This document shows positions 8,433-16,280 of a DNA stretch of 32,186 bases, one piece after another (position 1 is the stretch's first letter; each line of letters begins with the position of its first letter). The notes beneath the pieces were generated by a model. That model worked only from the letters and a program-made list of their open reading frames with translations. It made no database searches and was not told the origin of the DNA. Made by a program: the position numbers and the translations under genes. This stretch comes from CAZGXM01 sp964529795 (lineage in GTDB: Bacteria; Bacillota; JADQBR01), in contig CAZGXM010000027.1 of NCBI GenBank assembly GCA_964529795.1, positions 1 through 32,186 on the forward strand. The letters are read 5' to 3'.

Positions 8433-8461
8433 TATTTTTCCCCAGTGACTAAAAACTATCC
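8433..8461 (-). promoter_or_regulatory. Candidate sigma-F/G-type promoter for DUF1614-spoIIP
   Basis: Read on the minus strand, GGGAAAAATA (8442-8433) matches the forespore -10 pattern GGnRAnAnTW. GGATA (8461-8457) resembles the -35 GYWTA with one mismatch, 14 bases upstream. The spacing is one or two bases short of the B. subtilis norm. It is supported mainly by the downstream spoIIP. Between this site and the bioB remnant I see only the hairpin at 8508-8540. Confidence 0.3.
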
Positions 8462-8507
8462 ATTGATTTAAGAATATCGGGTCGGCGGACATGCCGGGCA
8501 CACCACA

Positions 8508-8540
8508 AAAATGGGGACAGTTTTTTGCTGTCCCCATTTT
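8508..8540 (-). terminator. 13-bp perfect hairpin, terminator-like, GGGGAC type
   Basis: A perfect 13-bp stem (aaaatggggacag at 8508-8520 with its complement at 8528-8540) around a 7-base loop. On the minus strand it lies 12 bases past the bioB remnant stop, and the stem ends in a run of five T. It can serve as an intrinsic terminator. The GGGGAC core also links it to the inverted-repeat family at 5055-5145 and 16436-16458. Confidence 0.6.
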
Positions 8541-8552
8541 ATTGTACCCAAT

Positions 8553-8851
8553 CTACACTTTCAGACCCATGTCTTTTATCATCTGAATATCATCAATAAT
8601 TCGGTGGCCGCCGGTAAGAGGGTATATACATCCACCTCGGTATTGTGATGCGCTGATTGGGCCCAATATTTGCAGTCCTCAGAGCATTTCCCTGACTTTG
8701 CATTTACAATGGCACACAAATCCACCTTTTTGCCGGCAAATTTTTCCCGGATACGATTGGCCGCCGCCAAAAGAGCCGGAAGTTCACCGGCGGCTGTTTC
8801 CGCCAGCAAACATGCTTCTTCAAAAGAAATGTTTTTCCCTTCCAGCACCAT
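8553..8851 (-). pseudogene. bioB: Biotin synthase remnant: N- and C-terminal ends, middle deleted
   Basis: The open frame from 8851 gives about 75 residues that match the N-terminus of biotin synthase, a radical SAM enzyme that inserts sulfur into dethiobiotin. It includes VDLCAIVNAKSGKCSEDCKY. The third cysteine of the CX3CX2C cluster motif is replaced by tryptophan (CSEDCKYW), which should abolish the [4Fe-4S] cluster. After VYTLLPA the frame runs into a TGA at 8579. In the next frame the sequence RIIDDIQMIKDMGLKV-stop (stop at 8553-8555) is the normal C-terminus of the enzyme. So about 230 central residues are deleted and the ends are out of frame. There is no ribosome-binding site before the ATG. 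It lies between the pump operon and the spoIIP run. Confidence 0.85.
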
Positions 8852-9032
8852 TATTCGATGGAATTACCCATTTACACAAAATAATTCACACTCCCCTTCT
8901 ACGCATGAATCCATATGAAACCAGCGGACGATCGTGAATAAGATGACTAAAATAAATTCCGCATTGTCTTGTTCAAAGGTGCGAAAAATGTGTATTAATT
9001 TAGGGTGGACAGCTTAATTCTTTCTCCCCCTG

Positions 9033-10136
9033 CTAGTAAAATATCAAATAACTAAACTGGGTTTTTAAAAGATTAAAGTTATGCAGTGCCTGAGCTGCCA
9101 GTAATTCTTGTTTTCTTAGTACCTCTGAAGCCTGAAGTACTTCCAAATTGGTGGTTACGCCTGCCCGGTAGCGCACTTCCGCAAGACGCATACTTTCCCG
9201 GGCCTGCTCCACGCTCTTAACCAGCATATTATAATTATCATCTGCAACAAGCAGGTTTTGGTAAGCCTTAAATATCCTTAGCTGCAGATCCTTTTTAGCT
9301 TCCTGGTAGGATACTTCAGCCCGGTCTGCGTCAAGCTTTGCCTCCCTGTACTTATATACATTGGGAGTATAGTATTTTGCCGTATATTCAAAGGCATCTT
9401 TACTATTTTCGTATACCACTCTGGCCGCTGCCAATTCTGCATCTTTTTCCCCGGCCCGGGCCTCTATTTCCTCCAAATTTAACTCTCCGGCCGGTACATA
9501 TGCTAATTTAGTTGTCAAACGGTACTGTTTATTTAATTCTACGCCCAGCGCACGGTTTAGTTCCATTCGGGCAACGGCCAGGTCTTTTTTGGCGGTGTTT
9601 AAATCCACCTGTGCTTTGGCAACCTGTACTTGAGCATTTAATAAATCATTTTTTGCCACGGTTTTGGCCGCAAATTGGACCTCGGCATTTTTTTGCTGCT
9701 CAATCATCCTGCGGTACGCAGCCTCATTTGCTTGCAATTTTATTTCTGCACTGAGCACGTTATAATATGCCTGTTCCACTGCCAATCGAACTGATCTTTT
9801 GGTGTAGTCCAAATTGACTTCAGCAAGATCAAAACCTCTTTTAGCAGCGTCAGGATAATAATCCAGTGCTTTGTTTTCCTCAAAAGAAGGTGTATAGCCC
9901 GCATCCACGGCATCTTCCATGTTATCTTGGTTGTTTTCTGCCTCATCCAGCTTTTTCTCGGCTTCCTCCAAAGTTACCCGGGCCAGCTGCACGTTGGGGT
10001 TGTGTTCTAGTGCATAGTTAACAGCTTCCGCCAATGAAAGCTTTAAACCCGTTTCTTCAGTGGCCTCTGCAAAAATAGAACTGGCCGGCAGCACCAACAA
10101 TAATACAGCAACTATGACAACGTAAAATTTTTTCAC
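9033..10136 (-). CDS. TolC-family efflux protein lacking barrel strands
   Basis: Exported all-helical protein of the TolC family (367 residues), encoded last in a YbhGFSR-type pump operon. A signal peptide covers residues 1-23 (MKKFYVVIVAVLLLVLPASS, then IFAEA). Two tandem repeats of long helices begin LSLAEAVNYALEHNPNVQLA and end near residue 367; VRLAVEQAYYNVL is typical of the family's helix 3. In E. coli TolC each repeat carries two beta-strands that build the outer-membrane barrel. Here the first repeat has only about 30 charged residues at that place and the second about eight (YYTPNVYK), so no barrel is evident. The start is GTG at 10136 behind AGGAGGAG. Family assignment is sure; the role in a presumed single-membrane cell is open. 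Confidence 0.88.
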   Translation of the reverse strand: MKKFYVVIVAVLLLVLPASSIFAEATEETGLKLSLAEAVNYALEHNPNVQLARVTLEEAEKKLDEAENNQDNMEDAVDAGYTPSFEENKALDYYPDAAKRGFDLAEVNLDYTKRSVRLAVEQAYYNVLSAEIKLQANEAAYRRMIEQQKNAEVQFAAKTVAKNDLLNAQVQVAKAQVDLNTAKKDLAVARMELNRALGVELNKQYRLTTKLAYVPAGELNLEEIEARAGEKDAELAAARVVYENSKDAFEYTAKYYTPNVYKYREAKLDADRAEVSYQEAKKDLQLRIFKAYQNLLVADDNYNMLVKSVEQARESMRLAEVRYRAGVTTNLEVLQASEVLRKQELLAAQALHNFNLLKTQFSYLIFY

Positions 10137-10157
10137 CGGTCTTCTCCTCCTAACTTT

Positions 10158-11285
10158 TTATACCAATCCCTTGTTTAACCGACGCACACTAAGCCAGAAA
10201 ATTGCCAGCCCAAATACTCCCAGTGCCAGGGTGTGGCTCCACAATGCCTCCATTCCCACGCCTTTCAGAAATATACCCAGCACGATTTTTATGTAATGCC
10301 GCAGCGGGCTTAAGAAGGAAATCCACTGCAGTACCGACGGCATGCTGGAAACCGGTACCATGGTTCCCGATAAAAACATTATGGGAAACATGACAAGAAA
10401 GCTCATAAGCAGCACCTGCTGTAAATTTTTCGCATAGGTTGCCAGAAAAACTCCCAACCCCATGGCAGCAAAAAAGATTAAGGTGGACAGCAGGAAGAAC
10501 AACGTCAAGCTGCCCTTCAAGGGAACATCAAAGAGGATCATGGCAATGGCCACACCCACACCAAGCCCAACCATTTTGATGATGCCCATGGGCAAAATCT
10601 TAGCTATCACAAACTCCGCTGAACTGATGGGAGTCACCATTAACTGTTCCAATGTACCCGCTTCCTTCTCCCGCACTATGGCACCGGCAGCCAGCAGCAA
10701 GCCAATAAACAGCGCCGCCAGGGCAACCATGACCAGCAGGTTAAAGTGGGTAAACTTAAGTTCCGGGTCATAGAGCACATTGATGCTGTTATTGATTACC
10801 GGCATGGCCTCCAGCGCCCTGCGGTCCACTCCTAAACGTTCAATCTCAATACCTTGCGAGAAGTCCCGGATAACCTGTGATGCATAACCCAGCGCCGTGG
10901 CAGCAATTTGTGAGTTGGAACCGTCCACTACCAGCTGCACCTTTGTCTTAAGGCCCCGGGATAAATCGCGCGAATAGTCCCCGGGAATAATGACAGCCAT
11001 ATCTACCTTGCCGCTTTTGACCAATTCATCCACGGCACCGGGCTCATTGACAAAGTAATCCACGGAAAAGTTTTCCAAACTGCGAAACCGGTTCGCCAGT
11101 TCCCGGCTCTCCGCAGATTTATCCACATCATAAAAGGCCACGGGAAGATTATTTACATCCAGGGATAAAGCCCAGCCGCAAATAGCCACTTCCATAAAGA
11201 TGTAAAGCACTAGGAAAACCATCGCCTTGTCCCGGAGAAACTGAATAAATTCTTTTCTTACCAGCGACTTCAAGCGTGTATACAC
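10158..11285 (-). CDS. ABC-2 type permease, YbhR-like
   Basis: Membrane subunit of an ABC exporter (375 residues), corresponding to YbhR of the E. coli YbhFSR multidrug system. It has one N-terminal transmembrane segment (~20-42), a ~130-residue extracytoplasmic domain (NNLPVAFYDVDKSAESRELA onward), and five C-terminal segments from about 185 to 370. The segment REKEAGTLEQLMVTPISSAEF is the cytoplasmic coupling helix region typical of ABC-2 permeases. The start is GTG at 11285 with AGGGGGA eight bases upstream. It is homologous to the preceding permease gene, and the two probably form a heterodimer powered by the double ATPase upstream. The transported compound cannot be read from sequence. 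Confidence 0.9.
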   Translation of the reverse strand: MYTRLKSLVRKEFIQFLRDKAMVFLVLYIFMEVAICGWALSLDVNNLPVAFYDVDKSAESRELANRFRSLENFSVDYFVNEPGAVDELVKSGKVDMAVIIPGDYSRDLSRGLKTKVQLVVDGSNSQIAATALGYASQVIRDFSQGIEIERLGVDRRALEAMPVINNSINVLYDPELKFTHFNLLVMVALAALFIGLLLAAGAIVREKEAGTLEQLMVTPISSAEFVIAKILPMGIIKMVGLGVGVAIAMILFDVPLKGSLTLFFLLSTLIFFAAMGLGVFLATYAKNLQQVLLMSFLVMFPIMFLSGTMVPVSSMPSVLQWISFLSPLRHYIKIVLGIFLKGVGMEALWSHTLALGVFGLAIFWLSVRRLNKGLV

Positions 11286-11297
11286 CGTAATTCCCCC

Positions 11298-12425
11298 TTA
11301 CGCAACCTTCTTTTTAAACCGCATCGAAGCCAGGGCAATGATAACCATCGTGTAGCCCAGCAGCCATAATATATCCACCCAGAGGTAGCTCAGCCCGTTT
11401 CCTTTCAGGAAAATCCCCCGGGAAATCTCTATAAAAAACCGGGCGGGAAAGAGATAGGTGTAATACTGAAAGAATATGGGCATGTTGAATATGGGATAGA
11501 CAAACCCGGAAAACAACATTGACGGCATCACCGTAATCACCAGGGCCAACAACATGGCTACCACCTGGGACCTGGTAAGGGTAGATGCCAACAAACCGAT
11601 AGCCACGGTGCACATCACATAGATAACCGATAACAATAAGAAGAGCAGCAGGCTTCCCTTAACCGGTATCTGAAACCAAAATACCGCAGCAACCAAAATC
11701 ACCAGTACTTCCATAAAAGCAATCACACCGTAAGGTAAGAGCTTGCCTAAAATGAACTCATGGGGCTTGATGGGGGATATCATCACCTGCTGGATAGAAC
11801 CCCGCTCCTTCTCCCGTACAACCGCCAATACCGATAAAAGCGGCGGAAAAGCCATCAGTAATACGCCAAACAAACCGGGAACGATAAAGTTTTTGCTTTC
11901 CAGGGAAGGGTTATACCAAACCCGGGGCTCTACAGCTACCGCTTCTTCCAGTTCTGGCAGGCCCATTCTCTGCAGCGTCCCGTTTACCATCTTGGCCGAC
12001 TGCATTTCACTGATGGCTTTGGCGTAGTTTATAGCCACCTTGGCGGTAGGCGGGAATGAACCGTCCACCACAGTCTGTACTTCGGTCGGCAGCCCCTTAA
12101 GTATCCGGTCCGAAAAGTGCGGCGGAATTACCAGCGCAGCGTCAACCTCCCCCAGGTCCATGAGCCTGTAAATATCCCGGTAACTTCCTGCCTGATCTTT
12201 AATGACAAAATAGCCCGAATTGCTGAAACTCGTGATATATTCGCGGCTTTCAGCCGACTTATCCTGGTCCCATACAGCCAGCTGTACATTTTTTAAATCC
12301 AGGTTTATGGCGTAGCCGAACAAGAGCAGCATAATCAACGGCAGCAAAATGGCAATCCCTAAAGAATAGGGATCTCGTCTGATTTCCAGAGTCTCTTTGC
12401 GGAGCATGGCTAGTATTCGCCTCAT
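11298..12425 (-). CDS. ABC-2 type permease, YbhS-like
   Basis: First of two paired ABC-2 permeases (375 residues). It has a transmembrane helix at about 19-41 (IAILLPLIMLLLFGYAINL), an external domain at about 45-175 and five helices after NFIVPGLFGVLLMAFPPLL. The cytoplasmic motif REKERGSIQQVMISPIKPHE lies between the second and third helices and should contact the ATPase. I place the start at ATG 12425, seven bases after GGGGG; a TTG at 12431 would be too close to that site. The gene starts two bases after the ATPase stop codon and ends 12 bp before the second permease, so all three are coupled. Together with its partner it forms the membrane channel of the exporter. Confidence 0.9.
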   Translation of the reverse strand: MRRILAMLRKETLEIRRDPYSLGIAILLPLIMLLLFGYAINLDLKNVQLAVWDQDKSAESREYITSFSNSGYFVIKDQAGSYRDIYRLMDLGEVDAALVIPPHFSDRILKGLPTEVQTVVDGSFPPTAKVAINYAKAISEMQSAKMVNGTLQRMGLPELEEAVAVEPRVWYNPSLESKNFIVPGLFGVLLMAFPPLLSVLAVVREKERGSIQQVMISPIKPHEFILGKLLPYGVIAFMEVLVILVAAVFWFQIPVKGSLLLFLLLSVIYVMCTVAIGLLASTLTRSQVVAMLLALVITVMPSMLFSGFVYPIFNMPIFFQYYTYLFPARFFIEISRGIFLKGNGLSYLWVDILWLLGYTMVIIALASMRFKKKVA

Positions 12426-12427
12426 TT

Positions 12428-14362
12428 TCAAGCCCCCTTCCTATCCTCGGCCTCAATCAAAGAAACAAACAAATCTTCCATGGTCAGCGGAACATTTTCA
12501 ATACGATTTACCGGATGGTAGTTCTTTTCCAACACCTGTTTAACCCCGGCAGCAGCTTGCGACGCATCATCCACCATAAGGTGCAGAGTGCTGCCAAACA
12601 CGCTAACCTGTTGATAGGGAGTATTTTGGGATAAGAAATCCATCGCCTCCATGGGATTTGGCGTTTCTATCTCCAGCAATTCTCCCGCCAGGCTTTCTTC
12701 TTTTAATTGACCGGGACCCCCCATGGCAATCATGTTGCCGTAGTAAATAAGGGCAATGGTATGGCAGTGCTCTGCCTCATCCATGTAGTGAGTAGTGACA
12801 AACACTGTCACCCCTTGTTCCGAGAGCTGGTAAATCAGATCCCAAAACTCCCGGCGGGCGATGGGGTCAACCCCGGATGTGGGTTCATCCAAAAAAAGTA
12901 TCTCCGGCTGGTGCATTATGGAGCAACCCAGAGCCAGGCGCTGCTTCCAACCGCCGGAAAGGTCCCGGGTCACAGTATTTTCCTTGCCGGTTAGACCCGC
13001 CATTTCCAATGCCCATGCTTTGCGTTCCTTTAAAACATTACCGCGCAGGCCGTAAACACCTGCAAAAAACTCTATGTTTTCTTCCGCGGTTAGATCATCA
13101 TACAGAGAAAATTTCTGGGACATGTAGCCTATTTTAGAACGCAGCTTCCGGGAATGCTTAAAAATGTCCATCCCCGCCACCCGGGCTTTTCCCGATGTGG
13201 GCGGCAGCAGGCCGCACAGCATCTTAATAGTAGTGGATTTACCCGAGCCGTTGGGCCCCAAAAAGCCAAAAATCTCTCCCCGTTTGACCTTAAAGCTGAC
13301 CTTATTCACCGCTGTGAAACTGCCAAATGTTCTTGTTAATTCTTCTGCCTCCACTGAATAGCCATTTTCCTGAAAACCCTTACCGCTGTCACCATTTGTT
13401 TGCGGTGCCGGCAGCTGCCAATTTTTTTTCATCCCCTGTTCTGTTTCCTCCTCATCTATGGAAGATACAAATATATCCTCCAGTGAGGGAATAATCTCCC
13501 GGATATCTTCCACCTCTATCCCGGCACCAGTCAGTAAATTCCCAACCCTTTCTTCTTCCTGCCGAGAATCACTGACCTTCAAATGCAGCTCTTCCCCAAA
13601 AATCTGTACCTGAGAGTACTGCCGACGCAGTATATCAACCGCCTGACGCAGGGGATTGGCCTTGATGCTGAGAAGGTTCCCTTTCATGCTTTCCTTTAAG
13701 CGCTGGGGACTGTCACACTTGAGAATGCTGCCTTGGTGCATCAACGCCACCCGGTCGCACCTTTCCGCTTCATCCATATAAGGTGTGCAGACAAAAACCG
13801 TAACTCCCTCGTTAATAAAATCATATATCAGTTTCCAGAACTCACGACGGGATACCGGGTCCACACCGGTGGTGGGTTCATCCAGAAAGAGAATTTCCGG
13901 TGAGTACATCAATGTACAGCAGAGAGCAAGCTTCTTTTTCATGCCGCCGGAAAGATTCTCTGCCGGTCGATCAATAAATTTGGTTAAACGGCTGAACCGG
14001 AGTAGTTTTTCTTTTCTCTCTCCCCTTTCTTCCTCAGGCACCTGGTACAGGTCAGCAAAAAAATCTATATTCTCTCCTACCGATAAAGTCCCATAAAGGC
14101 TGAACCCTTCGGACATATAACCTATTTTACCGCCCAGGCTCTGGGCATCGCTGACGGTATCAACCCCGGCCACCGTGGCCGAACCGGATGCAGGCGAGAG
14201 AATCCCGCACAACATTTGGATTGTTGTAGTCTTCCCGGCACCGTCGGGGCCTACCAGGCCAAATATCTCGCCTTTTTTCACATTTAAGTCCACCCCGTTG
14301 ACAGCCTTTACGCTGTCAAATGTTTTCGTTAATCCCCGGGTAACAATTACATTTTGTTCCAT
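12428..14362 (-). CDS. Double ABC ATPase, YbhF-like
   Basis: Energy subunit of the exporter, with two ATP-binding domains fused in one 644-residue chain. Domain 1 has Walker A GPDGAGKTT (38-46), LSGG at 137-140 and Walker B LDEPTTG at about 160. Its Q-loop residue is Glu (E85 in GYMSEGF) and its H-loop histidine is Pro (P194 in CTPYMDEAE). Domain 2 is canonical: GPNGSGKST (369-377), Q416, LSGG 468-471, LDEP at about 491 and H525. Domain 1 therefore looks degenerate and domain 2 competent. A linker of about 35 residues (~305-338) joins them. E. coli YbhF has the same fused layout but is shorter. The ATG start follows GGGAGAGG. No transmembrane segments. Confidence 0.93.
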   Translation of the reverse strand: MEQNVIVTRGLTKTFDSVKAVNGVDLNVKKGEIFGLVGPDGAGKTTTIQMLCGILSPASGSATVAGVDTVSDAQSLGGKIGYMSEGFSLYGTLSVGENIDFFADLYQVPEEERGERKEKLLRFSRLTKFIDRPAENLSGGMKKKLALCCTLMYSPEILFLDEPTTGVDPVSRREFWKLIYDFINEGVTVFVCTPYMDEAERCDRVALMHQGSILKCDSPQRLKESMKGNLLSIKANPLRQAVDILRRQYSQVQIFGEELHLKVSDSRQEEERVGNLLTGAGIEVEDIREIIPSLEDIFVSSIDEEETEQGMKKNWQLPAPQTNGDSGKGFQENGYSVEAEELTRTFGSFTAVNKVSFKVKRGEIFGFLGPNGSGKSTTIKMLCGLLPPTSGKARVAGMDIFKHSRKLRSKIGYMSQKFSLYDDLTAEENIEFFAGVYGLRGNVLKERKAWALEMAGLTGKENTVTRDLSGGWKQRLALGCSIMHQPEILFLDEPTSGVDPIARREFWDLIYQLSEQGVTVFVTTHYMDEAEHCHTIALIYYGNMIAMGGPGQLKEESLAGELLEIETPNPMEAMDFLSQNTPYQQVSVFGSTLHLMVDDASQAAAGVKQVLEKNYHPVNRIENVPLTMEDLFVSLIEAEDRKGA

Positions 14363-14392
14363 AGAAAACCTCTCCCTGAATTTAAGGATGTT

Positions 14393-15517
14393 TTACTTAT
14401 TGAGGCCCACTTCAGTTTCCGTCATAATCTCAGCGTCCGCAGGCATACCGGGCTTGATTGCTCCACCAGCGTTACCAACTTCAAGTTCTACAGCGTAAAC
14501 CATTTTTACCCTTTCGTCCTGCATGTGTATATTTTTAGGGGTAAATTCCGCTTCCTGTGCTACCCTTACCACTTTGCCGGTGAATGCCTTTTCAGGATAG
14601 GAGTCAACATACACCCTGGCACTCTGGCCCAGTTTAACCTTGCCGATATCCTTTCCGGGCACGTAAACCTTTAGGGTTAACTTGTCCATATTTACCAACT
14701 GTAGGAGCGGCGTGCCCGGCGCTACGGTTTCGCCCAGTTCCACAAGTTTATTGACAATTACACCGTCACTGGGAGCATAGATTTCAGTCTTGGCCAGCAC
14801 AGCCTCCGCTTCCTCCAGCACAGCCCGGGCCAACTGCTTATTGGACATGGCTACCTTTAAAGCTGCATCGGCCTGGCTGTAGCGCTCATCGCTTCCCCGT
14901 TTTCCCGTGGAAACCTGAGCGTCTTGCGCCAACTGCAGTGCCGCTTCGGCTTGCCGTACCTGCTTTTCTGCAGCGCGATACCGAGCTTCTGCTGCATTAT
15001 AATTGTTTTTCACTGCATTATACTGCGCTTCGGCAACAGCATCTTGCTCATACAGCTGACGGTAGCGATTTACCTCATCCGCAGCCTGCTCCAAAGCCGC
15101 CCGGGTCTGGTTAACATTGGCCCTGGCCGTCTCCAAAGCAGCATTGGCTTGAGCCACTGTCCCGGTATACTGCCGGTCGGTTAAGTCAACGGCAAGCTGC
15201 GCTTGTTCCACCTGGCTTTCAGCCACTTCCAGCTGGGCTTCTGCCTGTTCAACTTTGGCACGAAGCTGCTTATCATCAAGTTTAGCAATTAACTGGCCCT
15301 TTTTTACCTGCTGCCCTTCGTCCGCAGCCAATTCAATTATCCTGCCGGGGATTTCCGCACTGATTATCACCCGGTTTCCCTCTACAAAGCCGCTAGTTTG
15401 GATTACTCCCGGGTCAGAGTCATTAGCTATCACGGCAAATACTCCCCATCCCCCAAGAATCAGCAGTGCAGCAACAAAACCTGCGGTAATTTTTTTGTTT
15501 TGCATAACATTTGCCAT
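14393..15517 (-). CDS. Membrane-fusion (HlyD/YbhG-type) efflux protein
   Basis: Adaptor that links an inner-membrane transporter to a TolC-type tunnel. The 374 residues begin with a membrane anchor (~9-30). A biotinyl-lipoyl-like half follows (IPGRIIELAADEGQQVKKGQ), then a long alpha-helical hairpin (about 78-240) rich in Ala, Gln and Glu heptads, then the second lipoyl half and a beta-barrel domain. FTPKNIHMQDERVKMVYAVE is characteristic of the YbhG subfamily. At the hairpin, RYRQLYEQDAVA matches the tunnel-docking RLS motif in R151 and L155, with Ala162 at the serine position. The ATG at 15517 lies seven bases after GGGAGG; an upstream non-ATG start at 15532 overlaps that site. It is the second gene of the pump operon. 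Confidence 0.92.
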   Translation of the reverse strand: MANVMQNKKITAGFVAALLILGGWGVFAVIANDSDPGVIQTSGFVEGNRVIISAEIPGRIIELAADEGQQVKKGQLIAKLDDKQLRAKVEQAEAQLEVAESQVEQAQLAVDLTDRQYTGTVAQANAALETARANVNQTRAALEQAADEVNRYRQLYEQDAVAEAQYNAVKNNYNAAEARYRAAEKQVRQAEAALQLAQDAQVSTGKRGSDERYSQADAALKVAMSNKQLARAVLEEAEAVLAKTEIYAPSDGVIVNKLVELGETVAPGTPLLQLVNMDKLTLKVYVPGKDIGKVKLGQSARVYVDSYPEKAFTGKVVRVAQEAEFTPKNIHMQDERVKMVYAVELEVGNAGGAIKPGMPADAEIMTETEVGLNK

Positions 15518-15558
15518 TTTTTTCCCTCCCAAACAGTTAAGCTTATTACTTTTAAAAG

Positions 15559-16140
15559 TTAATGATTAAGAATCCCAAAAAGTTCAAAGTCAGCCAGTTC
15601 CTCAACTAAAATTTCAACATCCTTCCTGCCAAGAACCACAAACCAGTAGTAGACATTCTGCATAATCATTCCCAGCAAGCACTGGGTTAAAATCACTGGA
15701 TCTTTGGGTCGAAGCAAACCTTGTTTAACCCCGATTTCCATATACTTGGCGGTCCAATCCGTTACCCTACAGTAAAACTCCATTATTAGTTCCACTACTT
15801 CAGCATCGCCTCGCGATTCCTTTAAAAATATGATAGTGAGATCCTTGTTTTCCTCAAATACCCGAAAGATTTCCCGGTATATTGTCTTAACGTGTTCCAC
15901 GTAATCATCTTTGGTTTTTAAACCCAGTATTTCTTCATCGCGAAATGTGCTAAATAATAGGTGAAAAAACTGGTCCATCAACTCTTTAAAAATAGACCGC
16001 TTATTTTCAAAATACAGGTAAAATGTGCCCTGTGCCACTCCAGTCCGCTTCACTATATCCGAAACCCTGGTACCGTGGTATCCCTTCTCAGCAATAACCT
16101 CCTTTGCCGCCTCCAGCAACTGCTTTTTTCTCTGCTCCAT
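15559..16140 (-). CDS. TetR/AcrR family transcriptional regulator of the pump operon
   Basis: A 193-residue one-component repressor. The N-terminal helix-turn-helix (residues ~6-52, with VSDIVKRTGVAQGTFYLYF as recognition region) is followed by an all-helical ligand-binding domain. It is the first gene of the operon, in the position E. coli cecR holds relative to ybhGFSR, and presumably represses its own transcription and the pump. The likely target is the perfect palindrome at 16186-16203 just upstream. I use the ATG at 16140; a GTG at 16152 is in frame but lies within the Shine-Dalgarno sequence. The inducer is unknown; for this regulator class it is normally a toxic small molecule that the pump exports. 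Confidence 0.92.
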   Translation of the reverse strand: MEQRKKQLLEAAKEVIAEKGYHGTRVSDIVKRTGVAQGTFYLYFENKRSIFKELMDQFFHLLFSTFRDEEILGLKTKDDYVEHVKTIYREIFRVFEENKDLTIIFLKESRGDAEVVELIMEFYCRVTDWTAKYMEIGVKQGLLRPKDPVILTQCLLGMIMQNVYYWFVVLGRKDVEILVEELADFELFGILNH

Positions 16141-16141
16141 T

Positions 16142-16179
16142 AGCTGTAACACCTCCTTTTAGCTGTAACACCTCCTTTT
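16142..16179. repeat. Tandem 19-bp duplication carrying two Shine-Dalgarno sites
   Basis: The 19 bases agctgtaacacctcctttt occur twice in direct succession (16142-16160 and 16161-16179). On the minus strand each copy contains AAAAGGAGGT, so the TetR gene has two perfect Shine-Dalgarno sequences 19 bases apart. Only the proximal one is placed correctly for the ATG at 16140. Confidence 0.85.
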
Positions 16180-16185
16180 AAACCA

Positions 16186-16203
16186 TGACTGACATATCAG
16201 TCA
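16186..16203. promoter_or_regulatory. Palindromic TetR-type operator
   Basis: TGACTGA and TCAGTCA are perfect inverted 7-bp arms around a CATA centre. They lie 46 bases upstream of the regulator's ATG and directly downstream of a TTGACA hexamer (minus strand, 16210-16205). Length, symmetry and place fit a TetR-family operator that blocks RNA polymerase at this promoter. Confidence 0.75.
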
Positions 16204-16280
16204 GTGTCAAGCAAAGATAAAAGTCTCTTTTAAAATGAGTTTCATGTTACCCATACCCCCCTTAGGTATATAGCAACTAT

